Below are positions 10,930-23,500 of a DNA stretch of 63,610 bases, piece after piece (positions within the stretch are counted from its first letter, which is position 1; every line of letters begins with the position of its first letter). Source of the DNA: Gyrodactylus bullatarudis (lineage: Eukaryota > Platyhelminthes > Monogenea > Gyrodactylidea > Gyrodactylidae); contig SSNU01000234.1 in the NCBI GenBank assembly GCA_012064415.1, positions 394,718-458,327 of the forward strand, written 5' to 3'. The position numbers and the translations under genes are program-made. Under the pieces are notes generated by a model that made no database searches, was not told the origin of the DNA, and worked only from the letters and a program-made list of their open reading frames with translations.

Positions 10930-12936
10930 TTGATCACAGATATGCCAATTAATTTAGCAATTTGACGAGTTATCTTGAAAGATTTTCTGAAATTTTATTA
11001 TGGAATCCAGCTTGTTATGATGCTGCAGGCTGACTACTAATCTAGTCCCGGGATAAAGCAGGCTTCCTCACAATAGCTGGGGGGCCTCTGGATTTTCCAA
11101 TTCTATTTTATAGAGAAAAATTGAGAGAAAGCAAAAAATAGTCCTCTCTCCAACTCTTTCCAATGTAAAATGAAGCGCGCAGACAATGCTATCACTAGCA
11201 GTTTTCTCTATCTATCTGACGTTTTCTTCTTCAAATGAATAATTTTCTTTTTGTTGTTTGGTTAGATTTTGTGCTGTATATTCCACTGTATAATATATAC
11301 TGTAGTGAATATACTGTCCTACTGATACAATTACAATGTATATGTCTCAGTAAAGAAGATGATGATGATGATGATGATGAGTACAATACATATTCAGTTG
11401 TACACATAATTCATTCTAGCGAATGAGAATGGCTCTAGAGAGAGAGGGGGAATTGGTCTACTTTCAATGTTTCATATGGCAGTATGCAAAGTATGAATGA
11501 AAAACACACTCAAAGGTCACATATGCATATAAACACATATGCGTATACATTTGATGATGACGATGAGGTTATCATTTGATTAAATAGTAGTAGTAGTTTT
11601 CATTGAATTATTCAGCATTTATACTATTTGCATATACCATGCATAGATTTAACCTCTAACCTTTTTGTATTGGTGTGCGTCAGTAGGACCATCTTCACAT
11701 TAATACACAAGAAAACTCTATTCATTCATTCATTCAGAAAAAAATGATTAGTAATCGTTGAGGATTGTTGTATAATAAAAGACAAAAATATTAAAAAGCA
11801 TTATTAATGCTGTAGAAGTAATTGTATTGGCTCTCTATCTACTTACTTACGTGTTCAGTGAGGGTATGTGCAATGCCTAGAGAACAGTAGCTAGAAATAT
11901 TCTATATATTCACGCCCGAAAGTTCAATTCAGGTCATACACCCACTCATATCACATCATATGGCTGAATGGATGGATAGATGGAGTAATTATTATACCTT
12001 GTGAATCTCTATAATTTTGTTTACATATTGGCTAGAATTTCCATCCTATCATTACACTATTTTCATCCAAAATTCTATAGTGTACCTTTCCCAAATTTAT
12101 CACAAGAAAGCAAGATTCTTCTCCCCACACCCCTTTTTTCATTTTTAGGATGACCTGACCCCTTATTTTGCTTTCGTGTGTAGACTTTCCACATATGTCT
12201 TTGTGTGTGTCTGTGTATACGAAGATTTTCGTCTCATTTGTGAGTTGTAAAATTCATTCACGCATATAAAAAACAGTTTATGGGTACCGTGTGTATGACC
12301 CTTTGATTTTTCATTCATTCGAGACTGCAGGGACATGGAGAGGAGGACATTTGTATTCTCTTTCTCTGTCTCCCTATGCCTGCTAGTCTATGCCAAATAC
12401 AGGGATGAATTAAAAAGTAGAAAAGACATGTCTCAATTTGGCCTCATGTAGAAAAGCATTGTACATTGACTGGACAACATAGTGATGATGACATCATAAG
12501 GAGAAGAAGGACATAGGGGGGGGTCTCATTATAAGGTCAAACGTATGCTTGTTTGTACTAGCGCGTGTGTGTGAATGTGAATGAATGAATTCGGTAACAG
12601 ATTACAGAGATAAAATTTGTCCTTTTATTTACTAGCGAGTTTCATTTGAGGATAATTTTTTAAACAAGTCTTGCTTATTCTTTTTCACAGACTCGCTAAC
12701 CCGTTAATGGTTTGCGTTGATATTTCTTCTTCTAATGTCTAATTTGTGCATAGTCTGCTTAATATGTCTAGTTCCGTTTTTCTATCCTACGCATCGCGAA
12801 AAATTTACAATCCATCCAATCAATTTGCATTCTCTGTCTGTTGTTTCTACTGCATTAGCAATAGGGTGTACATTAACTTGTGTGTATACACAGTATACCT
12901 ATTCATCTATTATATGTACATTATTTTTACATTTTG

Positions 12937-12972
<36 letters not shown>

Positions 12973-15900
12973 TACTTGGTAGTATATAATAATTATAGAA
13001 TAATTATGGAGTAAAACTATAGTGTATAATCGAGATTGGCGGATAAAATGACTTTTTTCTCTCTGCATTTCTGCGTACACCTCTAATGCATTTCTAATAA
13101 TTATTATTGATAGACATGCATGTATCTGGTTTTTCTATCACCCTTACATCCCTGCTTCTAAGGGAATCTTGTGTATACTATGTTTCCTTCCATAATCCAA
13201 AAGGAGATAAAGTCATTCAGTCAATTCTTCCCAATGCAGCTCCCTCTGTTTCTGTTTTCCCGTGTGTCTTAGTCAGTGAGTTAGTTAGTTAGTAGGTGTA
13301 TAGTAAAACTAATAAGTAGAACACTAGGTGTGTATGCATGACCTTTGGCCTTAAAACTAAACAGGAGAGAGAGTAGAAAAATTCCACCTAGAAAAAAATG
13401 TTTAAGAATCATGCATAGCCTTTCGACGCAAATGCACATGGGGGAAAAATAAAAATTCTCGATATTTTATTCAGGAACTGGAGGGGAGAAAAATCAAGAC
13501 TTGCCTCCCTTTCAATTCAACAACATGGGCAAGTTCATTTTAATTTTGTGTGTGAGACATTCAAATCTTCTCCTGTCTACTCGAGTATATATATATTTAT
13601 AGATGAGTAAAGATTCCCTAAAAGCATAAATTTATTTTCACACAATTCATTCACAAATGTATATTTTTATCATTCAAAAGGAATGAGTAAGTTTTTCCTA
13701 TTCTATAGAATTCATCTACGCATTTAATGCAGTGTGTAATGTTCCTATTTTTTTGATAAAATACAGTATTAAACTAAAATAGGGGGTGACGGGTAGAGAG
13801 AAATGAGGGAGTGTATTGCACATATCGATGATGCAATAAGCAAATAAATTGAGGGGTACAGTCATTGTTTATTTCTCGCCCTTAACCTAGATTGGAAATA
13901 AAAAAATGTGGATGTGATGAATGAGCCCCATCTATACTATCTATGCATATAAATGGGGAGATAAACAATCTAACAATTTTGAAAATGGGATGATGAAGAT
14001 GATGTAATTCGTGTGTTATGTTTTTGTGCGTGGGTGTAGCCGAGATAGGGAGCGAGATAAAAAAATACTGTAATACAGGAGTATGAATGAAGAAGAGACA
14101 CACACACGAGAAATGCTTGAATCATCATCTGCAGGCAATATACGACTAGTAGTATGTATGTACAATGTATTTGCACAATGTCTGTAATCGTCAAGTTTTC
14201 TTTATGACTAAAATGTTCATATAGATTTTACATAACTGGTAATACTCCATATGATGTATACATAAAAAGTTATATACATACAACTACAGTAGTAATATCT
14301 ATATAATTTCGTATTCTTCTACATATAGAGTGAACCACAATAAACTAAGAGAGTCTCATGCATACGAAACACACATAATCATTATCAGACGTATGGATGG
14401 ATGAATTCCATCTTCCTAATGATCGTATTTATTCAATGAGTCATTTTATTTGCATTTCTTTTCTCGTAATTACACAACGAAATAATCCAACTCTCAAGTG
14501 TGTACATTGCATAGTCCTTCATTAACATGACCATTCTATAACATTCTGTATTCTGTATTTTGTTTAAATTAATTAATAATAATCTGAACTCAAAATCTGG
14601 CAAAAATATTAATCAAATGCATTTATAAATGTCTATTTTATGTCTAAAATAATAGTAGTTATAATGCATTTGACAGTAAAACAATACCAATTTGAGCTTA
14701 TTCTTTTATGACCCTAGATAGTAGTATATCGCAAAAGGGTAGACATGTAATTAAGGCACATTATTTTTTTATGAATTTTACAACTTTTCATTAATTCATT
14801 CAAAAAATGGCGAAAATATGAATTTCAATGAAATTTGTAAATCTATGACTCATCGTTCTTTTTTGGGAGGGAGGAAATTCTACCATTAATGCATGCTCTT
14901 TCTGTGAAGAAATAAAATTGAGGATAAAACACAAACTAATAAAAAATTCCCCGCAAGTTCAATAAACAACCATTGACATGGATAAATGCACAATTGATAT
15001 ACTATACAATCTATTTTTGAGTAGACCCTTTTCATCAATTAAAGAATTCTTGAAGGATCATTGTACAAACTAAGGATTCAATCTAAGTTATTACACATGA
15101 GTCATTATTATGATTGATTGGTAATAATGAAAAGTATAACTTGCGTTTGAGTGTTCACGTGTCTGAGTTAAAGGAATGCGAGACCCCCTATTTCTTTTGT
15201 TTCTCCAAAGAGTAGAAAATTTATCAATTGATTACTCTGAATTGCACGACGTTGACAACACTCTTGTGTCATTCATGTACATTAGGGTAATACAGAATGT
15301 TTAACTTTTCGAATTTATGCGTTCATTTGATAGAAAATAAAAGAGAGAGAAAAGTTTCCTATTGAAGCTTATGTTTTTAATTTTATTTAGATATGCATGA
15401 TTTCAATTAAAGATGTCAAATTTTCAAATTCGCGCCACCATTTTTCAATGAACTTTACTACGAGAAATCATCAATTTTGAATTATGAGACAAGCCTTCAT
15501 CTTCTTGAATCAGTTTTTCACGTCAAATTAATATTAAATATATTCTTAATATACCCTGAAAAAATCCATTCAATTTGGGAAAAATTAACGATTTTAGGGA
15601 AAATGGGATATGGCATATTAGAACATCAAAATTTTTAAATTTAGTTTTCGTGTACGGGAATTACGGAGCATAGAGAATCTATTTGAGGCATAAAATAGAA
15701 TAGTGTTCGGAGAAAAAAACATTTGTCTTTCTCTAATGTACATGCAATAAAATAAATGTATGATGTGTAACATCTTTGGTTGTCTGTCTGAGAATATAAA
15801 TACACATTCACAACGCAGAGTGAATCAAGAGAGAGAGAGAGAGAGAGAGAGAGTTGAATTACAAATGCAAATAATACCTATATAATGAAGTTGATTCTTG

Positions 15901-16555
15901 TCAGTGCAATGTACAAAAAAATTTACAATAGAAACCATAATCTGATTTTTGAAATTGAACCATTCCTCATTTAACTCTAACAATACCCTATATAGAGACG
16001 CCTAGAAACTTGAACAAGTAAATCTAACAAGAGAAAGTAGAGAAGAAATTAATAAAGACAAATTAACTCTCTGTCTCTTTTTTCTTCATGAGGGAGTGCA
16101 CATAGAATTCACTCATTTTATTATTGACAATTCTCATTCTGCCTCCCCACGAGGAATGAGTTGGAATGTAGACACATTCTCATTATCTGTTCATACAGAT
16201 TCTCATTGTTTAATTTATAATGTGTCAATTCTCTCTACTATACACTTTGTATGAACGTGAAAGGTCAAAGTTTACCCAGCCATCTCCATTAGAGTACAAG
16301 AATGCTTTCTCTGTCCATTGTTTGTGTGTATGTATGTGAATTAAATTATATCTTGTTGTTGTTGTTGTAGTCGTTAAGAGGTCAGAGAGAATTTCTGTCT
16401 ACTTCTTCCATACCCTTTTCTCTCAAAGAGCAATTCTTTTACAAAAACAAAGAATTCTTAATCCTCTTGAAGAAAGTTGAAATGACCATACATGTACAAG
16501 AAAGAGAGAGAGAGCGAGTGAGAATGATAAAAATCATCGATGATAGGTTACTTAC
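10930..16555. other. Gene-free region upstream of the receptor
   Basis: No coding sequence is supported. It carries microsatellites ((GAT)n 11358-11380, (CT)n 12941-12968, (GA)n 15829-15853), many CATT/ATTC-type tetranucleotide runs and several AGGTCA nuclear-receptor half-sites (11514, 11931, 12151 reverse, 12534, 13339 reverse, 16262, 16379). If the exon candidate at 16556-16681 belongs to the receptor gene, this region is its first intron; otherwise it is 5' flank. A segment at about 15420-15690 recurs inverted at 49500-49760. Confidence 0.5.
16262..16274 (+). promoter_or_regulatory. Candidate nuclear-receptor DR1 site
   Basis: Reads AGGTCA-A-AGTTTA: a perfect half-site followed after one base by an imperfect direct repeat. 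It lies about 5.3 kb upstream of the receptor's first resolved exon and 280 bp downstream (in the receptor's orientation, beyond) of the candidate 5' exon. Function is not shown; the motif alone can occur by chance. Confidence 0.25.
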
Positions 16556-16681
16556 GTATTCAGACCAATCAAAATCCATTACGTAAGCCAATTGCATTGC
16601 AGAGATTATAATCATTCTTAAAACAAACAGACACACAAATACAATAACTAATTTATTTTCATCTTTTTGAAACCGAACCAT
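16556..16681 (-). other. Candidate 5' exon of the receptor gene
   Basis: A minus-strand reading frame starting MVRFQKDENKLVIV at 16681 ends at a strong donor, GAATAC|GTAAGT (16556/16555), in phase 0. An internal ATG at 16579 would encode MDFDWSEY. Splicing to AAG|TAC inside the receptor's annotated first exon (just after the ATG at 10929) would keep frame and give an alternative N-terminus. Equally it could be a 5' UTR exon joined upstream of that ATG, or unrelated. The neighbouring intergenic sequence shows no comparable donor-terminated frame. Confidence 0.3.
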
Positions 16682-17499
16682 TTCAAGTACCTTATTGTAT
16701 TTTTCTACTTTCGAAGAATTCTTAGAATTCTACCTCTCTAACTCTTCATTCTCTTTTTAAAGTGAAGAACAACTCTGTTAGCTGACTCATTCTATGGATG
16801 CTATCTCTCTATCTTATTCGCTCTTTTAGAGTAATGAAATATTAAAAATCTCATGCAAATAAGATATTCATAAGATATTTCATAGATATAATCCATAAAG
16901 AATGAATATTTTTCTGTCGAAAATGAAGAAGCTTGCAATCGATTTCTATGCGTAGACTCGGTTGAAAAAAAAGAATACACAAGATCTTGTTTCGAAAAAT
17001 AGAATTGCCACTGTAAACTCCGATTGATTGACTCCAACGCTACACAGATGTATAAAACCAGAATAACCAGTTGTAGAGAATTTGAGGAAATGGAATGGAT
17101 TTTGTGGTAGTAAACACTCTTTCATTGAAAAATATGATTTATAATAATTCATCTGATTTGAAGGCAGGTTTCCTTCAATCAATTGTCGATATTAGACAGG
17201 TTAATCGATATCATATATATTCGAGAGTCTACGAATATCTACAGCTAAATCCATCTCTCTGTTTTTGCTGTCTGACAGTTGAACTTGAGAAAGAATTAAG
17301 AGAGATGAATTAGACTTTTACACAAACACAGAAGAGATGAATTATGGTTTTTAGTGGTTTCATTTCATATCTATAAATGAGTGTGTTCAATACTACAACA
17401 TAAATGGAGAGCCAGAATTAAGTGTAGTAGTTTCTAATGATGATGCACAGATAGCTCTGATAATTCTGTACTATTCTAGGTCTCTGTAGAGAATAGAGA

Positions 17500-17513
17500 G
17501 GTTCAAGAGGTCA
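17500..17513 (+). promoter_or_regulatory. Candidate nuclear-receptor DR2 site
   Basis: Reads GGTTCA-AG-AGGTCA, two half-sites in direct orientation with a two-base spacer, one of the arrangements used by RXR-type dimers. It lies upstream of the candidate 5' exon of the TR-like gene. Suggestive only. Confidence 0.25.
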
Positions 17514-18571
17514 AAAAGATTTGCTCCTAGATTCTTACAATTCTCTTTTGCTAAGCGTACTACGTACTAAGCATTATGGGTTAAAACGATGTTGATTCTC
17601 ATTAATTCTTCTGATGAGTGTAGAATCTGGCAAGGTCGATGTGGAACTAATAAAACTTTTGATCTACAAGGCATATATATATATATTCATTATTGTTTAT
17701 CTAAAAAGAGTAATTAACTGTTTAACCCCTCTCAAGTCACAGAGAAGTGGTTTTTATCATGACTAGAATTAATCTTTTTTCATTCAAATAGGATGTAGGC
17801 ATCTCTCAACATTTTTATAGTAGAAAATTATTTATTTCTCATTATGAGGATCCAGAAGGATCAAGCGTTAAAGCTTATACTCCGGAATGTTTATTGAAAT
17901 GTACAACATAGGATAAAAGTAAAATATTTATGTAAGTTTAGTTTTCTTTGATTTAATTTTTGTGAATGAAAAGAAAAATCTACTGATATATCTGATAATG
18001 ATAACATTGAGAGTCTGAAAAGCAATTTATGTATGTGAACATATTCTTCAACCCTTTCGAGAGATTCTATACTTTAAACTACGTAGGTCTAAACAAATAA
18101 TCTATTAATAATAATATTTCATAATTTAGACCGAAAACCCCTCAAAATTCCTAAAAAGTCTCAAAGAGATACTTAAACTTTGTTGAAATAATAAAGTATT
18201 TAACTATATCTACGAATCCAAAGAGGTTGGAGTCCGTAAATAGAGATGTAAGTGAACTATAAGAATCCAAAGTTGGATACTATGAATGCAAGAACTAATA
18301 CTTGGATTCTTTCAATCTCTAAAGATTGATAATACTGTAATTATTTAAATCTTTAACAAGTAAAATATTTTGAGCAGACACTGTTTAATCTATCGACATA
18401 TTTGCAAAGTTGAAAGAAAACGTTTTAAATAAAAATTTATTTCACTAACATACAATCCTGAATAGTGCTAGAGTATGTCGAAAGAAAGAAGTCTCCGTAT
18501 TGGTCAACTATCATCCTATTCTAGAACTGCCTAGGGATGCTAGTCTCTAATGAGACTTCTGCTTATATTTC

Positions 18572-18845
18572 TGATACAGTAGGTCTAGTTTAACCTCAAA
18601 TGACTAACTCAATGAAACTTACAATAAATTTTACACATCCAAAGACCAAGCGAGAACTTATACTATAGTTTCACCCTTATTATAAGGGATCGTCAGTAAG
18701 CCTTAAACCTGCTCCGAGAATCAAACCTCAAGTCTTATGAGGGTGAAACTATAGTATAAGTTCTCGCTTGGTCTTTGGATGTGTAAAATTTATTGTAAGT
18801 TTCATTGAGTTAGTCATTTGAGGTTCAACTAGACCTACTGTATCA
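18572..18845 (-). mobile_element. Hammerhead-bearing foldback element A
   Basis: Arms 18572-18677 and 18740-18845 are reverse complements over 106 bp with a single mismatch by eye, so the element is young or under conversion. The 62-bp spacer, read on the minus strand, has a tRNA-like T-arm/B-box (GGTTTGATTCTC) followed within 20 bases by a hammerhead motif that runs into the arm. The region upstream of the B-box aligns with the same region of the element at 53.0-53.3 kb (a TTAT-ACTATA block, then a TCAC block). I infer a tRNA-derived non-autonomous element that became palindromic. No target-site duplication could be assigned. Confidence 0.65.
18655..18702 (-). ncRNA. Hammerhead ribozyme motif (element A)
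   Basis: Minus strand, 5' to 3': stem I strand GGCUUA (18702-18697); core CUGACGA (18696-18690); stem II CCCUUA/UAAGGG with loop UAA (18688-18674); core GAAA (18672-18669); minimal stem III AC/GU around UAUA; cleavage-site nucleotide A17 at 18661; then stem I partner UAAGUU, pairing with GGCUUA through four Watson-Crick and two G-U pairs. All conserved core positions of the hammerhead family are present. The stem III strand ACUAUAGU is a perfect palindrome, as in animal type-I hammerheads thought to act as dimers. One deviation: a U-U mismatch where the usual G-C 10.1-11.1 pair should be, which could lower activity. Confidence 0.65.
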
Positions 18846-20517
18846 AAAATTTATTTATTTATCGAAAAAAAATTAACTTTCTTTTTTTACCAGCATATAA
18901 CGTGCGTCAGATGAGTAATAGAATCTTTGCTTTGAAATGACCCAGAGGAACTTTGACAAACATTCATGGATCATTTAAGGGAGAGAAAGACAGAATTTAT
19001 TATAGTAGTATTTACATCAATTTTTCTTTCTACTCGATAGGGATATTTCTCTGTAAATTCTCTCCTAGACCCATTAGATGTAGTTGTCAGCCTGATATAG
19101 AAACCTTGTTTATTTTATGTCTTGGAATGAACATTTTATTGTATTTATTTACTTCCTGTGTGCATTGCAAATGTATAATTCTTCTCCCCTCTCCCTATTC
19201 TTTTACAGTTGTAATAAACAAATTGTAAAGAATATTTAGACCAAACTGCATGCATCATATGTCTATCATAGAGAAAATGAAAAAGTTGATTCAGTTCCAC
19301 TCTTTCAGACTCCCCAAAATATGTGTGTGTATAATAGTTAACACTTTTTCTTACGTCTTGGGTTTATTCACCGAGGGAAATGTATCAGGATAGACATTAA
19401 CTCTCTCTCTGTCTCTGAATAGAATCTTATTTTGCAATTGTATTTCCCCAATTGATCGATTGAAATGAACGAATGACTCATTCATCATATGCTTTGAATG
19501 AATTATACTACACAATACAGTGTAAGCTACATTTCATTGATGAATAATAATACATAGTAGTAGCAGATTACATAAGCAGATGAAACAGTTTGTATGAAAT
19601 GCAATTTTCTCCACGATATGTACAATGTACAGTGTGTACAGTTCTTATGCCAGGAATATAATAAAATCCCCCATTTCATAAATGTCTGTACATTGCGTAT
19701 CTGGGTGTGTGAATTTAAAAAAACTTTCAAGAGTCTCTTGCATGCATAAGTAGAACAGGGAAAAGATATTTATAAATCTCCTTTCCAAGATGCAAGAGAA
19801 TTTCCCTCACTTTCGGTAAGTAAGTGAGAATGGTTATGATTCATAAAAATATGAACCAGATCAATGAGGAATTGGATTAGAGTCGGGGTAGATCTAGATC
19901 TGAAGAATCGGACGATTTTTTCCGATCTAAAGGCATGTGAATGAAATTGATGAGTAGTAGGATTTTGTTTTCAAGGGGAAAATTATGAATGAATCTCGAT
20001 GAATTCATGGGTTTCTTATGGGGGGGGATTTCTGTTGTATAGGTTGAACAAAAGGTACTCTCATGCTTACGTCTTTTCATAGACAATGTTCTCTCAAGAT
20101 TTTACTACAAGGCTAAGAGATCTGTGGCTAAATAGGTGTGTACAAAATCAAAGGAATCACGTAATATCTGCATTTATGATACATTTTTTTGTCTCGATCA
20201 CGAATCAAGAGAACTGTTTTCTAATTTCAAATATGTATTCGAGTATCAACGGATAAGTTGGAGTTTTAAGCCCTAAAACAGTTATGGCTATTATAGATGA
20301 TGTTGAATGATTCGAATAGGTCATTCCCAGGTATAAAATGATGATTTTAAATCAATAAAAACCACTTTATTCTTGTCTCTAGTAATAAGGAAAAATCTAA
20401 TAATAATAAAGCAAGTAAAACAAATGTCAAAATCAACAGCGCGTAAAAAAGTAAATCAGAGTAATAGGCACTTGGGTTACATGTGTGAGAGATTGTATGT
20501 AACTGTGATTATTTGAG
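18846..20517. other. Intergenic, no feature recognised
   Basis: Between element A and the 3' end of PGM2. Short ORFs here (18953-19228, 19527-19730, 19877-20086) lack recognisable domains or splice-junction support. The PGM2 3' UTR should occupy the right edge near 20.4-20.5 kb. Confidence 0.5.
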
Positions 20518-23500
20518 TCAGCTAAAGCCATAGATTTTCGGCCGATAAAAGTAATTGACCATGGCCTTGATGAATTCATCCAATTTTGCCTCAATGACTT
20601 CTCGCCTAAAAATTAAAAATATAGATATCTACTTTCAAGTAGATATGATATCTTTAGAATTAATTATATCATCAACTTTAAGTCTTCGATTCATGGTTCT
20701 TTTGATCTATTCTTAAAATAAAGATTCTTTCATTTCCTTGGTGTATTTGGTTTCCTCAAATCCTATTCAATACAATTCGTTATAAATACACTCTATTGTC
20801 CACTCTAAATCGTAACATGAACATCAGGCTTATTTATCTTGATTATCTTATCTCTTCATTCAATTTATCCTGTTTTCTAAAGCGTCTCATTGTATCATAT
20901 TCTACATATTTTCTACAAAAAATGAACTCTCAAGATTAGGGAAATCTATCTAAAAGTATGAGATAAGCAATAGAAAAATCCCTGAATAAGGTTTAAAGTG
21001 AAAAGGAATATGAATCCAACTTGGCTTACTTCTCATCTGGCCGGCTAATCATTTCAGTGTAGTATTTAATCTTGGGCTCAGTTCCACTGGTCCTAAGGGA
21101 CAAGGTAATCCCCTGTTTGAATTTAAAGGTGAGGAATTCACTACTCTTGCTAGCAGGGAGCTTTGGTTTGCTATCCATAGTTTCACTATCGTAATTCAGG
21201 GATAGATCACGAATGTTGGCCACTTCAAAGTAACTACAATACTTGGGATAGAGGACTTTGATGCCGTCAATCATAACCGAATGACAGAACTCATCTCCCT
21301 TGGACCAGTTCCGCAGTTCATCGAACATTTTACGGGTTTTCAAAGCATCATCGGAAATGTAGTAACCATTACGACAAATGTGATAGCCATACCTAATAAT
21401 ATTTATATTTAAATATTAAATGGGACTACTTTGGAGTAGAATGACAGAAATATATATTATTACTTTGAATATATTCCATCCAGATAAGTGAATAGAGTCT
21501 TGCCTTCTGAGTATAGGCTGGCGATCAATTCCCTCGCTACTGCTGACGTACTCACGCCATCCTTATCCCAGACAATGTCGTTTGGCATAAAGCCGATAGC
21601 TTCCTCATAGGCAAAAATGACCTTGAGACTTGGATCCTCTTGGTATAGTTTATCAATCAGGTTGCCCATCCATTTGAAACCGGTTAAGGTGTCAGTCCAA
21701 TTGAAGCCTTCCTTATCGGCCAGAGTTTTAAGGAACTTTGATGAGACAGTACTCGAAATCATCCACAACTTTGATTTATCAACTAAAAAAAGGAGTATGC
21801 AATTACTTTTTCATAAACTGCAACAATATATCTGAATGTAAAAATGGGAAATCAAAGAGCGGACAGAAATCCCTAGGCTTCCTCTGAAATCATATATCAA
21901 GTGTATCATCTACACCTAGTTAATATAAAGATGTACATTTATGAGTTTTACAAAATCCTCAATTTTTTCATCAAGAAATCGAATCTGGTCAAGATTTTCT
22001 TAGAATCTAGATCGTGAAGTCCCTTTTACCATAAGAAGTAAAATATTTTGAAAAAAATCAATTCTTAAGGGAATTATGGCATATCGATTAGGTCACGATT
22101 TGATAAGAAAACTGATTATCACCATCAAACTTCAGATAGAATAGTCATTTCTCAGGGATCATGAATCATCAAAATCTCCTGTATTATCGAGTAGGGAAGA
22201 GACCAATTCAAGAGAAAATTAATTTTAAAAAAATTGAAACGCCTCTCCCTCTGTATGTGTAACACACAGGAATAGTAGTTTAAATCATTCACACATACAT
22301 AAATACAGTACTTGTATATCCGAAATAGATAATACACTTGATATATGATTTCAGAGAAAAAAGCCCAATGAAAATGGGAATTGAATTTAATGTTTCCCTG
22401 GTTTCTCCATTTTCACAGTAAGTAAATATTTACAGTCGGTTAGTCATTAGCTACTCCAGTCCGAGGATACTTGAGCGTGGCCAGATGTAAATGAAAAGAT
22501 GGAAATCTTACAAAAAATTCGTTTAAAACTCGTTTTTTTAAGGATCAGCAGAAATAAAAGACAAGGTCCCCGGTCATAATTTGGGGATATTGTAGATTTC
22601 GAATTTCTTACAAGGATATTTCAGTAAAAGAATTTAAAATAAACCACTTTTGTAGGCTAGACTCTTTATCCAGAAATAGAACTGAAGAAAATAATTTGGG
22701 ACCTCTCAGAAAGGCATTTCTTATGATCAACGATTGACAATGATTGACTTATAAATAGAATAAACTCGAGTAAAAACATTGCTAACCACTCGTATTTCTT
22801 GAAAAAAACTCAAATAATGTACTTGGAGCTGTTAAAGAAATTCTCATAGTTGTTGATACAAATTTAAAGCCTAGTGGGGACCAGAAGAGAAAAAATTATC
22901 TAGAATTATTTCGTTCTAGGTGCTTTTTCATTAGAATCAAGAATTATTATTTTATAGATCCATCCAACTCATACAACTCCCATTGGACATTCATGGTAAT
23001 TTGATTTAGATCTGGGAAGATTTGATTACGTAATCTAATTATCGTTAGTGCTGATGGAATTTCTCATTTTCAGTCCAATGATGGGCTATTGATTTTAAGA
23101 ACAAATAGACAAAATAGATTTGATTTACAATGAGTAAAACATGTCAATCTTCAAGTAAATGAATACACTGTACATAATATTTTAGTGTTTTCTATTCGTG
23201 AAAAAAATAATAAAATTGATTAGTTGTATTTATCTGCAACCTAGTTTTTCTCTATACATGATGTAACTGAGATTATTGATCTTTGAACCAGTTTCATTAG
23301 TTAGATGTATTTACACCTTTTTTATTCAACTAAAATAATCATCGTTGATGATTTCAGGACAAAGGGAACCCTCTCGTAGACACTCGAATATAAAATAAAA
23401 TATTTCAAAACAATTCTCCCATCTACACACAAGTAGTAAGAAGACATCAATAAATTATTTGTAAGATAATTCAGGCATCAGATCAGAGATGAGAGCTCTA

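Noticed and set aside
12717..12989. Two overlapping ORFs of 90 and 78 codons
   Set aside because: They end in a (CT)n microsatellite read as Leu-Ser repeats and have no domain.
17611..17650. CTGATGAG core-like string on the plus strand
   Set aside because: No GAAA at a workable distance; the CTGATGA heptamer alone is common.
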